Origin: a virus
Reading direction: 5' to 3' (one strand)
IMG/VR virus record: IMGVR_UViG_3300043773_000078
Coordinates: 1 to 20,602 of that record
DNA: 20,602 bases
This document shows positions 6,810 to 13,547 of the stretch, one piece after another. The translations under genes and the position numbers were made by a program. Position 1 is the stretch's first letter. Each line of letters begins with the position of its first letter. The notes beneath the pieces were generated by a model. It searched no databases. It worked only from the letters and a program-made list of their open reading frames with translations, and had not been told where the DNA came from.

Positions 6810-6995
6810 ATGCCACAAGTCGGAAACAAAAAATTCCCATACACGGAAAAAGGCGAGAAAGAAGCCAAAGAGTATGGAAAGAAGAAATCTATGCCCGTTA
6901 CTGTAATGATTGCTATTGGTAAGCCTAAAGGTATGCCTACCCGTGGTGGTCGTACTGCTACTAACATGATGAAAAAGTCTGGACGAGGTAAATAA
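6810..6995 (+). CDS. Small lysine-rich basic protein (61 aa)
   Basis: The product is strongly basic (FPYTEKGEKEAKEYGKKKSM, then GKPKGMPTRGGRTATNMMKK), with Lys/Arg/Gly throughout and no hydrophobic core long enough for a membrane helix. It is preceded by AAGGA five bases before the ATG. Its stop is shared with the next start (TAATG). Similar basic miniproteins occur in aquatic podovirus head clusters. Nucleic-acid binding inside the capsid is a natural guess, but no function is known to me. Confidence 0.75.
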   Translation: MPQVGNKKFPYTEKGEKEAKEYGKKKSMPVTVMIAIGKPKGMPTRGGRTATNMMKKSGRGK

Positions 6996-7279
6996 TGTCA
7001 TCTTTAACTTCTCCCGTTACGCTCCTAAGTGACGTTACTGCTACTGGTGCTTCTAAAGCAGTTCAAGCTGATGCTGGTCAACCCGCATTTCTGCAAGTTG
7101 TTGGCATCACAACAGCTACTGTTGCTTTGCAAGGTAGTTTGGATGGCACAACTTACGCAACCATTGGCACAGCATTAACTGCCGATGGCATTGTTACTAT
7201 TGCAAATGCGCCTAAGTATTTGCGTGCTAACTGCACAGCCTATACATCTGGAACTATCACAGCCAAGGTTTTGTACTAA
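6995..7279 (+). CDS. Small beta-rich virion protein (94 aa)
   Basis: It has a repeated strand/turn pattern (VTLLSDVTATGASKAVQADA, then ATVALQGSLDGTTYATIG, then APKYLRANCTAYTSGTITAK). The wording VALQGSLDGTTYATIG with a C-terminal YLRAN...YTSGTITAKVLY resembles short beta-sandwich domains in phage head-fibre and decoration proteins. It is placed among other small virion genes and translationally coupled (TAATG) to the basic protein before it. Probably a surface or connector accessory protein; the exact role is unknown. Confidence 0.75.
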   Translation: MSSLTSPVTLLSDVTATGASKAVQADAGQPAFLQVVGITTATVALQGSLDGTTYATIGTALTADGIVTIANAPKYLRANCTAYTSGTITAKVLY

Positions 7280-7280
7280 T

Positions 7281-7427
7281 ATGAAACAAGGTCTTTACGC
7301 TAACATCAATGCCAAACAAGAACGTATCAAAGCGGGTTCTAAGGAAAAGATGCGTAAGGTTGGCTCTAAAGGTGCTCCTACTGAGGCGGCATTTAAGGCT
7401 GCGGCTAAGACCGCAAAGAAGAAATGA
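7281..7427 (+). CDS. 48-aa basic miniprotein, recurrent in phages
   Basis: I start it at ATG 7281, one base after the previous stop. Upstream in-frame starts would run back through the preceding gene. The product begins MKQGLYANINAKQERIKAGS and ends in an Ala/Lys helix (EAAFKAAAKTAKKK). The pattern of YANI, then RIKAGS, then KMRKVGSKGAPT, is one I recognise as recurring in many podovirus genomes, without known function. The high positive charge suggests nucleic-acid or capsid-interior contact. Its stop overlaps the next start (ATGA). Confidence 0.8.
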   Translation: MKQGLYANINAKQERIKAGSKEKMRKVGSKGAPTEAAFKAAAKTAKKK

Positions 7428-7717
7428 AATCTCCTGTTTGGCAAACAAAAGAAGGAAAAAACCCCAAGGGGGGCTTGAATGCCAAAGGAAGAGCATCGTA
7501 TAATGCAGAAACGGGTGGAAATTTAAAACCACCAGTCAAGTCGGGAGATAACCCTCGTAGGGCATCCTTTTTAGCACGAATGGGCAATATGCCTGGCGCT
7601 GAGATGAAAGATGGAAAGCCTACTAGACTCCTTCTATCTCTTAGAGCTTGGGGCGCAACGTCCAAGGAAGACGCTAAAGCTAAAGCTAAAGCGATCTCTA
7701 AGAGGAATATGAAGTGA
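7424..7717 (+). CDS. DUF6321-like basic phage protein (97 aa)
   Basis: It reads WQTKEGKNPKGGLNAKGRAS then LKPPVKSGDNPRRASFLARM then PTRLLLSLRAWGATSKEDA and ends in a Lys/Ala helix. This highly conserved phage pattern matches what I remember of DUF6321, though the family number should be confirmed. The protein is rich in Lys/Arg and Gly, with a short hydrophobic helix (RLLLSLRAW). It is coupled to the preceding miniprotein by ATGA and to the next gene by GTGA. Function is unknown. It travels with head and connector genes, which suggests a virion or assembly role. Confidence 0.82.
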   Translation: MKSPVWQTKEGKNPKGGLNAKGRASYNAETGGNLKPPVKSGDNPRRASFLARMGNMPGAEMKDGKPTRLLLSLRAWGATSKEDAKAKAKAISKRNMK

Positions 7718-8049
7718 GACCAGTATCTGTCGGACTTAACCCCACAGCCAATACGCTGACAACTGTTTATACAGTTCCTACGGGTTACTACGCCAAGTTT
7801 ACTGTGATGTACATTCACAACACTGGCGGTTCGACTAAGCACATTACTGTTCAATGGTATGACGCAAGCACTGCTACTACCTTGGATATTCTTACTAACT
7901 ACGACTTTACTTCAAAGCAATACCTTCAGTTTGATGGCAATGCTTATATCGTTTTAGAAGAAGGCGATAGAATTCAAATTACTACGCAATCTGCTAGTTC
8001 ATTTAGTTTTATTGCCACATTTGAGGTTCAGGGAGCACAACGAACATGA
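7714..8049 (+). CDS. Beta-rich accessory virion protein (111 aa, GTG start)
   Basis: Translation begins at GTG 7714, overlapping the preceding stop (GTGA), with AAGAGGA eight bases upstream. The product is beta-rich (LTTVYTVPTGYYAKFTVMYI, then KHITVQWYDASTATTLDI, then YIVLEEGDRIQITTQSASSF) and looks like a compact sandwich of the type found in phage head or tail-surface proteins. It sits directly before the head-tail adaptor and overlaps its start by ATGA. Decoration, head-closure or tail-collar function are all possible. Confidence 0.78.
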   Translation: MRPVSVGLNPTANTLTTVYTVPTGYYAKFTVMYIHNTGGSTKHITVQWYDASTATTLDILTNYDFTSKQYLQFDGNAYIVLEEGDRIQITTQSASSFSFIATFEVQGAQRT

Positions 8050-8690
8050 CCTACTTAGAACTTGTTAACGATGTTCTCATTCGATTGCGTGAGACAACTG
8101 TTTCTACAGTATCAGAAACAACTTATTCCGCATTGATTGGTAAGTTTGTCAATGATGCCAAGCGTCAGATTGAAGATTCTTATAACTGGAATGTTCTATC
8201 TCAGACAATCACAGTTACTACCACTGCTGCCACAAGTTCCTACTCATTAACAGGTGCGGGTCAGAAGTTCCGTATTAACGATGCTATTAACACTACCAGT
8301 GTTATAACTTTAGATAACACTACAACTGCGGATATGAACCGCAAGTTGAACTTTGGCACACCTTCACAGTCTATTCCTAGCGAGTTTTGCTTTAACGGGG
8401 TAGATGGTAGTGGCGACACAAAGATTGACCTGTTTCCTGTTCCTGATGGTGTCTATACATTAAAGTTTGATTTGACCATCCCACAGGCTAATCTGTCTGC
8501 TGATGGCACTTCAGTCAAAGTATTGGACTATTTGGTGACTCAAAGTGCCTATGCCCGTGGGTTGATTGAGCGTGGCGAGGATGGAGGCACTGCTTCTAAT
8601 GAGGCTTATGCTTTGTTCCGTGGAATGCTATCTGACGCTATTGCATTGGAAAGCACTCGTTACCCTGAAGATAACTTTGTGGCGGTCTAA
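8046..8690 (+). CDS. Head-tail adaptor (tail tubular A/gp4-like)
   Basis: The 214-residue product starts with an N-terminal helix pair (LELVNDVLIRLRETTVSTVS, then LIGKFVNDAKRQIEDSYNWN), typical of adaptor proteins that bind the portal ring in T7-like and P22-like phages (T7 gp11 is about 196 residues). A beta-rich insert follows, then a C-terminal helical part (VTQSAYARGLIERGEDGG, then ALFRGMLSDAIALEST). The order adaptor then nozzle is standard for podoviruses. The start is in ATGA and the end in TAATG, so it is coupled both ways. Naming after T7 or P22 counterparts is by architecture; I cannot verify homology. Confidence 0.85.
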   Translation: MTYLELVNDVLIRLRETTVSTVSETTYSALIGKFVNDAKRQIEDSYNWNVLSQTITVTTTAATSSYSLTGAGQKFRINDAINTTSVITLDNTTTADMNRKLNFGTPSQSIPSEFCFNGVDGSGDTKIDLFPVPDGVYTLKFDLTIPQANLSADGTSVKVLDYLVTQSAYARGLIERGEDGGTASNEAYALFRGMLSDAIALESTRYPEDNFVAV

Positions 8691-10234
8691 TGGCAGCTCC
8701 TTTACAAAGTCAAAGCATTAGCGCACCAGGCTTCTATGGCCTGAACACGCAAGACTCGCCCCTAGATTTATCTTCTGGCTTTGCTTTAACTGCGTCTAAT
8801 TGCGTAATTGACCAATTTGGTCGTATTGGCGCACGTAAAGGCTTTACTCTTGTTAATGCTTCATCAGGCAATCTAGGCTCTAACAATGTGGGTGTTATCC
8901 ATGAGTTAGTCCAAACTGATGGCACTTTGACTGTTTTGTTTGCGGGAAATAACAAGTTATTCAAACTTGGTACTTCTAACGCAGTGACTGAGTTGACCTA
9001 TGGTGGTGGCGGTTCTGCCCCTACTATCACGGCAAGTAATTGGCAGTGTGCATCTTTGAATGGCATAGCTTACTTTTTCCAAACTGGTCACGATCCACTC
9101 ATCTTTGACCCCGCTGTTAGCACAACGACATTCAGACGGGTATCTGAGAAGTCAGGCTATGTAGGGACTGTTCCTCAAGCAAACATTGCTATTTCTGCTT
9201 TTGGTCGTTTGTGGGTGGCTAATACATCCACAGATAAGGTCACGATTACCTTCTCTGATTTGATTGCGGGTCATGTATGGTCAGGCGGTACTTCAGGAAC
9301 ACTGGATGTTTCTAGGGTATGGCCTAATGGTGCTGACGAGATCATGGGTCTAGCGGCTCACAATGATTTCTTTTTCATCTTTGGTAAACGGCAGATTCTT
9401 GTTTACTCAGGTGCTTCAACACCCGCATCCTTGGTTCTGTCAGACACAGTAGGCTCTATTGGTTGTATTGCTCGTGATTCAATTCAGTCAATTGGTACTG
9501 ATGTGATTTTCTTATCTGACTCAGGTGTTCGTTCTCTGATGAGGACTATTCAAGAGAAGTCTGCACCCCTTAGAGACTTGTCCAAGAATGTGCGTTCTGA
9601 CCTTATTTCATCTTTGGCGGTAGAGACTTTGGCTAATCTGAAGTCTGTTTACTCAGAAAAGAATGCCTTTTACTTGTTGACTCTTCCAGTTACAGGTCAA
9701 GTCTTCTGCTTTGATACAAAGATGCAATTGCAAGATGGTGCTTTTAGAGTAACCAAGTGGGACTCAATAACGCCTACAGCTTTGTACTCACTCAGGAATG
9801 GTGATCTGTACATTGGAAAACAAGGCTTTATTGGCAAGTATGGAAGTTTCTTAGATAACACTTCTACTTACCGATTAAGCTACTTCACCAACCATGCAGA
9901 CCTTGGTAATGAGAATCAGATTTCTATTCTCAAACGAATCAAGGCCATCATCATCGGTGGCTCTAACCAGTTCGTAACGATCAAGTGGGGTTTTGACTTT
10001 GCTGCCAACTATCTGTCAGGAAATGCTTTTATTCCTACTCAACAAAACTATGAGTACGGTCTTGCTGAATACGGCACAGCAGAATACTCAGGTGGACTCT
10101 TGATTAAGACACTAGATGTAAATGCGTCTGGTGCGGGTAAAATTGTTCAAACGGGTTACGAAACCACTATCAACGGCACTCAACTGTCAATTCAGAAGAT
10201 TGAAATTCAATCTAAGAACGGAAAGATATCCTAA
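8690..10234 (+). CDS. Tail nozzle/tail tubular protein B-like
   Basis: The 514-residue product has the N-terminal signature [16 protein letters not shown] (17-32) then [18 protein letters not shown] (35-52), which I associate with podovirus proteins that extend the tail below the adaptor. The rest is beta-rich with repeated short Gly/Ser turns, [11 protein letters not shown] and [15 protein letters not shown], consistent with a propeller-like nozzle platform. Length is below T7 gp12 (about 790) and close to P22 gp10 (about 470), so a gp10-like hub is equally possible. The gene begins in the TAATG of the adaptor stop. The fibre gene starts one base after its end. Confidence 0.83.
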   Translation: MAAPLQSQSISAPGFYGLNTQDSPLDLSSGFALTASNCVIDQFGRIGARKGFTLVNASSGNLGSNNVGVIHELVQTDGTLTVLFAGNNKLFKLGTSNAVTELTYGGGGSAPTITASNWQCASLNGIAYFFQTGHDPLIFDPAVSTTTFRRVSEKSGYVGTVPQANIAISAFGRLWVANTSTDKVTITFSDLIAGHVWSGGTSGTLDVSRVWPNGADEIMGLAAHNDFFFIFGKRQILVYSGASTPASLVLSDTVGSIGCIARDSIQSIGTDVIFLSDSGVRSLMRTIQEKSAPLRDLSKNVRSDLISSLAVETLANLKSVYSEKNAFYLLTLPVTGQVFCFDTKMQLQDGAFRVTKWDSITPTALYSLRNGDLYIGKQGFIGKYGSFLDNTSTYRLSYFTNHADLGNENQISILKRIKAIIIGGSNQFVTIKWGFDFAANYLSGNAFIPTQQNYEYGLAEYGTAEYSGGLLIKTLDVNASGAGKIVQTGYETTINGTQLSIQKIEIQSKNGKIS

Positions 10235-10235
10235 T

Positions 10236-12707
10236 ATGTCAAATTATACAAAGAGCACAAATTTCGCCACTAAGGACAACCTCACGCCTGGTGATCCACT
10301 CAAGGTCGTCCGAGGCACTGAGATTGATACTGAGTTTAATAATATTGCTACTGCTGTTGCGACAAAGACAGATAACTCTGCTGCCGCAATTACTGGTGGT
10401 GCAATTGATGGTGCAACTGTTGGTGCAACCACTCCCGCAACAGGTGCGTTTACAACCCTAGCGGCATCTGGCACAACAACTCTAGCGGGTGCGTTGGTTG
10501 GTGCGGTAACACAAGCGGCATTTAACACTGTATCAACTACCTTAAATCTTGGTGGTGCGGCTACTGCTGTAAACCTTGGTGCGGCTACAGGTACTGCCAC
10601 AGTCAATAATACTACCTTGGCGGCTAAAGCAATCACTGCAAGCACGACTCTAGCGGTGACAGGCACATCCACCTTGACAGGTGCTGTAACGGCAACTGCG
10701 GGTGTTTCTGGCCCGATCACATCTTCTAGCGTGTCAATCACGGGTGGATCAATCACAGGTATTACAGACTTGGCGGTAGCAGATGGAGGAACTGGTGCTT
10801 CTACTGCGGCTGGTGGTCTAAACAACCTATTGCCTAGCCAAACAGGTAACTCAAGCAAGTACCTTCAGACTGATGGAACTAATGCTTCTTGGGACGCTGT
10901 AAGCCTTTCTACTGCTGACATTACGGGAACTTTAGGTGCTGCTAATGGCGGTACAGGCGTATCAAACAATGCGGCAATGACTGTGACGGGATCTGGAAAC
11001 TTTGCATATACAAGAACTTTGACAGGCACAACAAACGTCACTTTCCCCACAACGGGAACATTGGCGACATTGGCTGGCACAGAAACCCTGACAAACAAGA
11101 CACTGACAAGCCCAATACTAACAACTCCTAATTTAGGAACACCCACTACTTTAGTGCTGACATCAGCTACGGGTTTGCCAATTAGCACAGGTGTGTCTGG
11201 TTTGGGTACTGGCATTGCTACTGCTCTAGCGGTTAATACAGGCTCTGCGGGTGCGCCAGTATTGTTCAATGGTGCATTGGGTACACCCTCTGGTGGTACT
11301 TTAACATCAGTAACTGGCCTACCACTGACAACTGGAGTGACAGGAACACTGCCAACTGCCAATGGCGGTACAAACTTAGGTGGTGCTACTCCATTCACAT
11401 CAGGCGGTGTGGTTTACGCATCTAGTTCTAGTGCATTGGCTACTGGCTCTGCGCTTACTTTTGATGGGACTACGCTTGTTTCTGGAACGTCAATTCGTGC
11501 AAATTCGTTTATGGAGATTAGAAGCAATACCGCCATAATGTATTGGGAAAATGCGGCAAATACATTGTGGTGGGCGCAAAAACTGACTGGCTCAGACTTT
11601 GCATGGGATTACTATGATGGAAGCACTGTTGCCGAAAAAATGCGCCTCACATCCTCAAGCCTTTATACGGCTAGTGGAATCAAAGTTGGAATAGGACTGA
11701 GTAACCCTGCCGCTAATTTAGACATTGTTGTTGCAAGTGGTACGGCTACTATTAAAGTAGGCAATGGAACTTTAGCAGGCGGTGCTTATTTAAACCTACA
11801 AGGCGCATCAGGCACTAAAACTTGGTTTGTAGCAAGTAACTACAATGTTGGCGGTGCATTAGAGTTTATTCAATCTACTGCCAATGGTGGTTCTACACCC
11901 GCTGGAACGGCATCAATGTTGCTCGACTCCTCAGGCAATGTAGGTATTGGTACAAGTTTGCCAGCCGACAAATTAGAGGTAACTAGAGTTAGTTCTTCAA
12001 ACAGTACAGGTGGATTGTCTCTTACCAATAGCGATGCCAGTGGTTATGGTTCTGCTGTGTCTTGGAGATTAAAGTTAGATGGCACTAATATTAGTACAGT
12101 AGGTCGTACCTATGTTGAATCCGCAGGCGCAACCTCTAGTTTTATGGTTTTTCAAACGATTGCTGCCAGTACGCTTGCAGAACGAGCCAGAATACCCTCA
12201 ACAGGTGGTTTTCAATCAGTAACCTCAATTTCAGTTGGCAACGCTACACCCACAACAAGCGGTGCTGGCATCACATTCCCCGCAACTCAATCAGCATCAT
12301 CAGACGCTAATACTTTGGATGACTATGAGGAGGGGACTTTTAATGATGTTGCAATTGTTGGCTCTACTACCGCTGGAACAGGAACTTATAGCGTTCAAAC
12401 TGGGTCTTACACAAAAGTTGGAAATACTGTTGCATATCGCATATTTTTAGTTTGGTCTGCTCATACAGGAACTGGAGACATGAATATTTCAGGACTTCCT
12501 TTTAGTTCTGCATCAAGTGGTTGGTCTCCTTGTGCTGTTAGAGTTAATGAAGTGACTTTAACTGCTTTAAATACTTTCCAAGCTCACGTCAATACAGCCG
12601 CATCAACAATTTCTTTAGAACAAGTCCCAGTTGGAGGGGGTTCAAATAATCCTATTCCAATGGACACTGCTGGGCAAATAATGCTATCTGGAATTTATAT
12701 GGTTTAA
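10236..12707 (+). CDS. Modular tail fibre protein (823 aa)
   Basis: I start at ATG 10236, which follows the nozzle stop by one base and gives [20 protein letters not shown], a usual fibre N-terminus for tail attachment. Residues from about 40 to 430 are low-complexity Gly/Ala/Thr strands, including ADGGTGAST (182-190), a second NGGTG motif and paired LGTP...TGLP repeats. Around 484 and 568 are VGIGLSNPA and [15 protein letters not shown] motifs seen in phage fibres. The C-terminus opens with [13 protein letters not shown] (690-702) and a roughly 120-residue beta domain that is widespread in fibre tips. No S74 chaperone-peptidase signature is visible. It should bind the host surface as a trimer. 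The tip half reads more A+T-rich than the repeat half, which may reflect module exchange. Confidence 0.9.
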   Translation: MSNYTKSTNFATKDNLTPGDPLKVVRGTEIDTEFNNIATAVATKTDNSAAAITGGAIDGATVGATTPATGAFTTLAASGTTTLAGALVGAVTQAAFNTVSTTLNLGGAATAVNLGAATGTATVNNTTLAAKAITASTTLAVTGTSTLTGAVTATAGVSGPITSSSVSITGGSITGITDLAVADGGTGASTAAGGLNNLLPSQTGNSSKYLQTDGTNASWDAVSLSTADITGTLGAANGGTGVSNNAAMTVTGSGNFAYTRTLTGTTNVTFPTTGTLATLAGTETLTNKTLTSPILTTPNLGTPTTLVLTSATGLPISTGVSGLGTGIATALAVNTGSAGAPVLFNGALGTPSGGTLTSVTGLPLTTGVTGTLPTANGGTNLGGATPFTSGGVVYASSSSALATGSALTFDGTTLVSGTSIRANSFMEIRSNTAIMYWENAANTLWWAQKLTGSDFAWDYYDGSTVAEKMRLTSSSLYTASGIKVGIGLSNPAANLDIVVASGTATIKVGNGTLAGGAYLNLQGASGTKTWFVASNYNVGGALEFIQSTANGGSTPAGTASMLLDSSGNVGIGTSLPADKLEVTRVSSSNSTGGLSLTNSDASGYGSAVSWRLKLDGTNISTVGRTYVESAGATSSFMVFQTIAASTLAERARIPSTGGFQSVTSISVGNATPTTSGAGITFPATQSASSDANTLDDYEEGTFNDVAIVGSTTAGTGTYSVQTGSYTKVGNTVAYRIFLVWSAHTGTGDMNISGLPFSSASSGWSPCAVRVNEVTLTALNTFQAHVNTAASTISLEQVPVGGGSNNPIPMDTAGQIMLSGIYMV
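11130..11350 (+). repeat. Paired LGTP/TGLP repeats in fibre shaft
   Basis: Within the fibre, the segment beginning [17 protein letters not shown] (residue 299) recurs 48 residues later as [17 protein letters not shown] (residue 347), each followed by TGV(S/T)G. The repeat is at protein level, with looser DNA identity, and fits a shaft built from duplicated units. Confidence 0.7.
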
Positions 12708-12745
12708 CTTAACTTGATTGGATTATCAAGTCGGACACTTAACTT
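12707..12745 (+). promoter_or_regulatory. Hairpin flanked by 9-base direct repeats
   Basis: ACTTGAT (12712-12718) pairs with ATCAAGT (12725-12731) around a six-base loop. ACTTAACTT occurs at 12707-12715 and again at 12737-12745, exactly 30 bases apart. The element fills the only noticeable gap between the fibre and the small genes after it. There is no U-run, so it is not a standard terminator. The AAAAGGA ribosome-binding site of the next gene follows directly. Confidence 0.4.
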
Positions 12746-12759
12746 AAAAGGAAATCAAA

Positions 12760-13011
12760 ATGTCACTTACTAAAACTACAGCCGTAGACCAGATTACAGT
12801 CACAGAGAATGGCATCATTCTGTATCGTGAAGCTACTCGCATCATGGAAGATGGCAAAGAGTTAAGTAAAACTTACCATCGTTCAAGCCTCACACCCGCA
12901 CAAGACCTGACAGGCGTACCAGCTAATGTTGTTGCTATTTGCAATACAGTCTGGACTGAAGCGGTGATTGCGGCTTATCAAGCGGCTCAAGCAGAAAGAG
13001 AAACAGTATGA
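12760..13011 (+). CDS. Small protein downstream of tail fibre (83 aa)
   Basis: The 83-residue product has a strand-rich N-terminus (TTAVDQITVTENGIILYREA), a polar middle (KELSKTYHRSSLTPAQDLTG) and a C-terminal helix (VVAICNTVWTEAVIAAYQAA). Proteins of this form frequently follow fibre genes in aquatic podoviruses. A fibre-assembly or accessory role is inferred from place only. A clear AAAAGGA lies upstream. The end overlaps the next start by ATGA. Confidence 0.8.
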   Translation: MSLTKTTAVDQITVTENGIILYREATRIMEDGKELSKTYHRSSLTPAQDLTGVPANVVAICNTVWTEAVIAAYQAAQAERETV

Positions 13012-13310
13012 CTACATCTTACAACTGGCTAATAACCCAAACTGACTACGAAACCGCCAATGGTTTCATCACTACAGCGCATTGGACTTGCCGTGCAGTA
13101 GATGGCGACAACATGGCTTCAATCTATTCAACTTGCTCATGGGCTTCTGGTACACCAACAATCCCCTATGCCCAAGTCACTATGGCTGAAGTATTAGATT
13201 GGGTTTGGGCTAATGGTGTTGATAAACAAGCCACAGAAGATGCTCTGGCGGCTAATATTGCTTTGCAAAAGAACCCTGTTACTGCTACTGGCACACCTTG
13301 GTCTGCATGA
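13008..13310 (+). CDS. Small tail-region protein (100 aa)
   Basis: The product starts TSYNWLITQTDYETANGFIT, then has AHWTCRAVDGDNMASIYSTC, and ends in a helical part (VTMAEVLDWVWANGVDKQAT). The Trp-rich N-terminal strands and C-terminal helix resemble short proteins found after fibre genes in many phages. I do not know a function. It has coupled ATGA overlaps at both ends (13008-13011, 13307-13310), placing it in a four-gene cassette. Confidence 0.8.
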   Translation: MTTSYNWLITQTDYETANGFITTAHWTCRAVDGDNMASIYSTCSWASGTPTIPYAQVTMAEVLDWVWANGVDKQATEDALAANIALQKNPVTATGTPWSA

Positions 13311-13405
13311 AGCACCCTAGTTATTGTTGCCAGAAATGTGGTGAACACATAGGATGGCTTGGACGACTTTTAAAATTTAATCATACTTGCAAAAAACTAT
13401 TATGA
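13307..13405 (+). CDS. 32-aa zinc-finger-like miniprotein
   Basis: This very short open frame starts in the ATGA of the preceding stop and ends in an ATGA that starts the next gene, so it is linked on both sides. The product starts MKHPSYCCQKCGEHIGWLGR. Cys8 and Cys11 (CQKC) with His26 and Cys28 (HTC) can form one zinc site, and the loop between (IGWLGRLLKF) is hydrophobic and basic. I recall similar miniproteins from other phages. Coupled spacing plus an intact metal-ligand set makes chance unlikely. Function is unknown; nucleic-acid or protein binding is possible. Confidence 0.68.
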   Translation: MKHPSYCCQKCGEHIGWLGRLLKFNHTCKKLL

Positions 13406-13542
13406 CTTTAGACCTAGACGTTAACGAGATTAACTTTGTATTACAAACCCTTGGTGAATTGCCAAGCAAGTCAGGCGTGTGGCCTCTTATCGTAAAGATT
13501 AAAGAACAGGCTGAAGCGCAAGTTCCTAAAGAAGCGGAGTAA
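13402..13542 (+). CDS. 46-aa conserved miniprotein
   Basis: It starts in the ATGA ending the zinc-finger-like miniprotein. The product starts MTLDLDVNEINFVLQTLGEL, then PSKSGVWPLIVKIKEQAEAQ, and ends PKEAE. It looks like a beta-strand plus two-helix mini-domain, with a hydrophobic pattern and no cysteine or membrane segment. I recognise the general pattern (DVNEINFVLQTLGELP then LIxKI) as recurrent beside fibre or ejection genes in phages. Function is not known. The next gene begins five bases after its stop. Confidence 0.7.
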   Translation: MTLDLDVNEINFVLQTLGELPSKSGVWPLIVKIKEQAEAQVPKEAE

Positions 13543-13547
13543 ACATC

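Noticed and set aside
10244-11398. Two long antisense open frames (204 and 177 codons) opposite the fibre gene
   Set aside because: They mirror the low-complexity Thr/Ala/Gly repeats of the fibre, giving Val/Ala/Pro-rich strings with no domain. Codon use and conservation signals belong to the sense strand.
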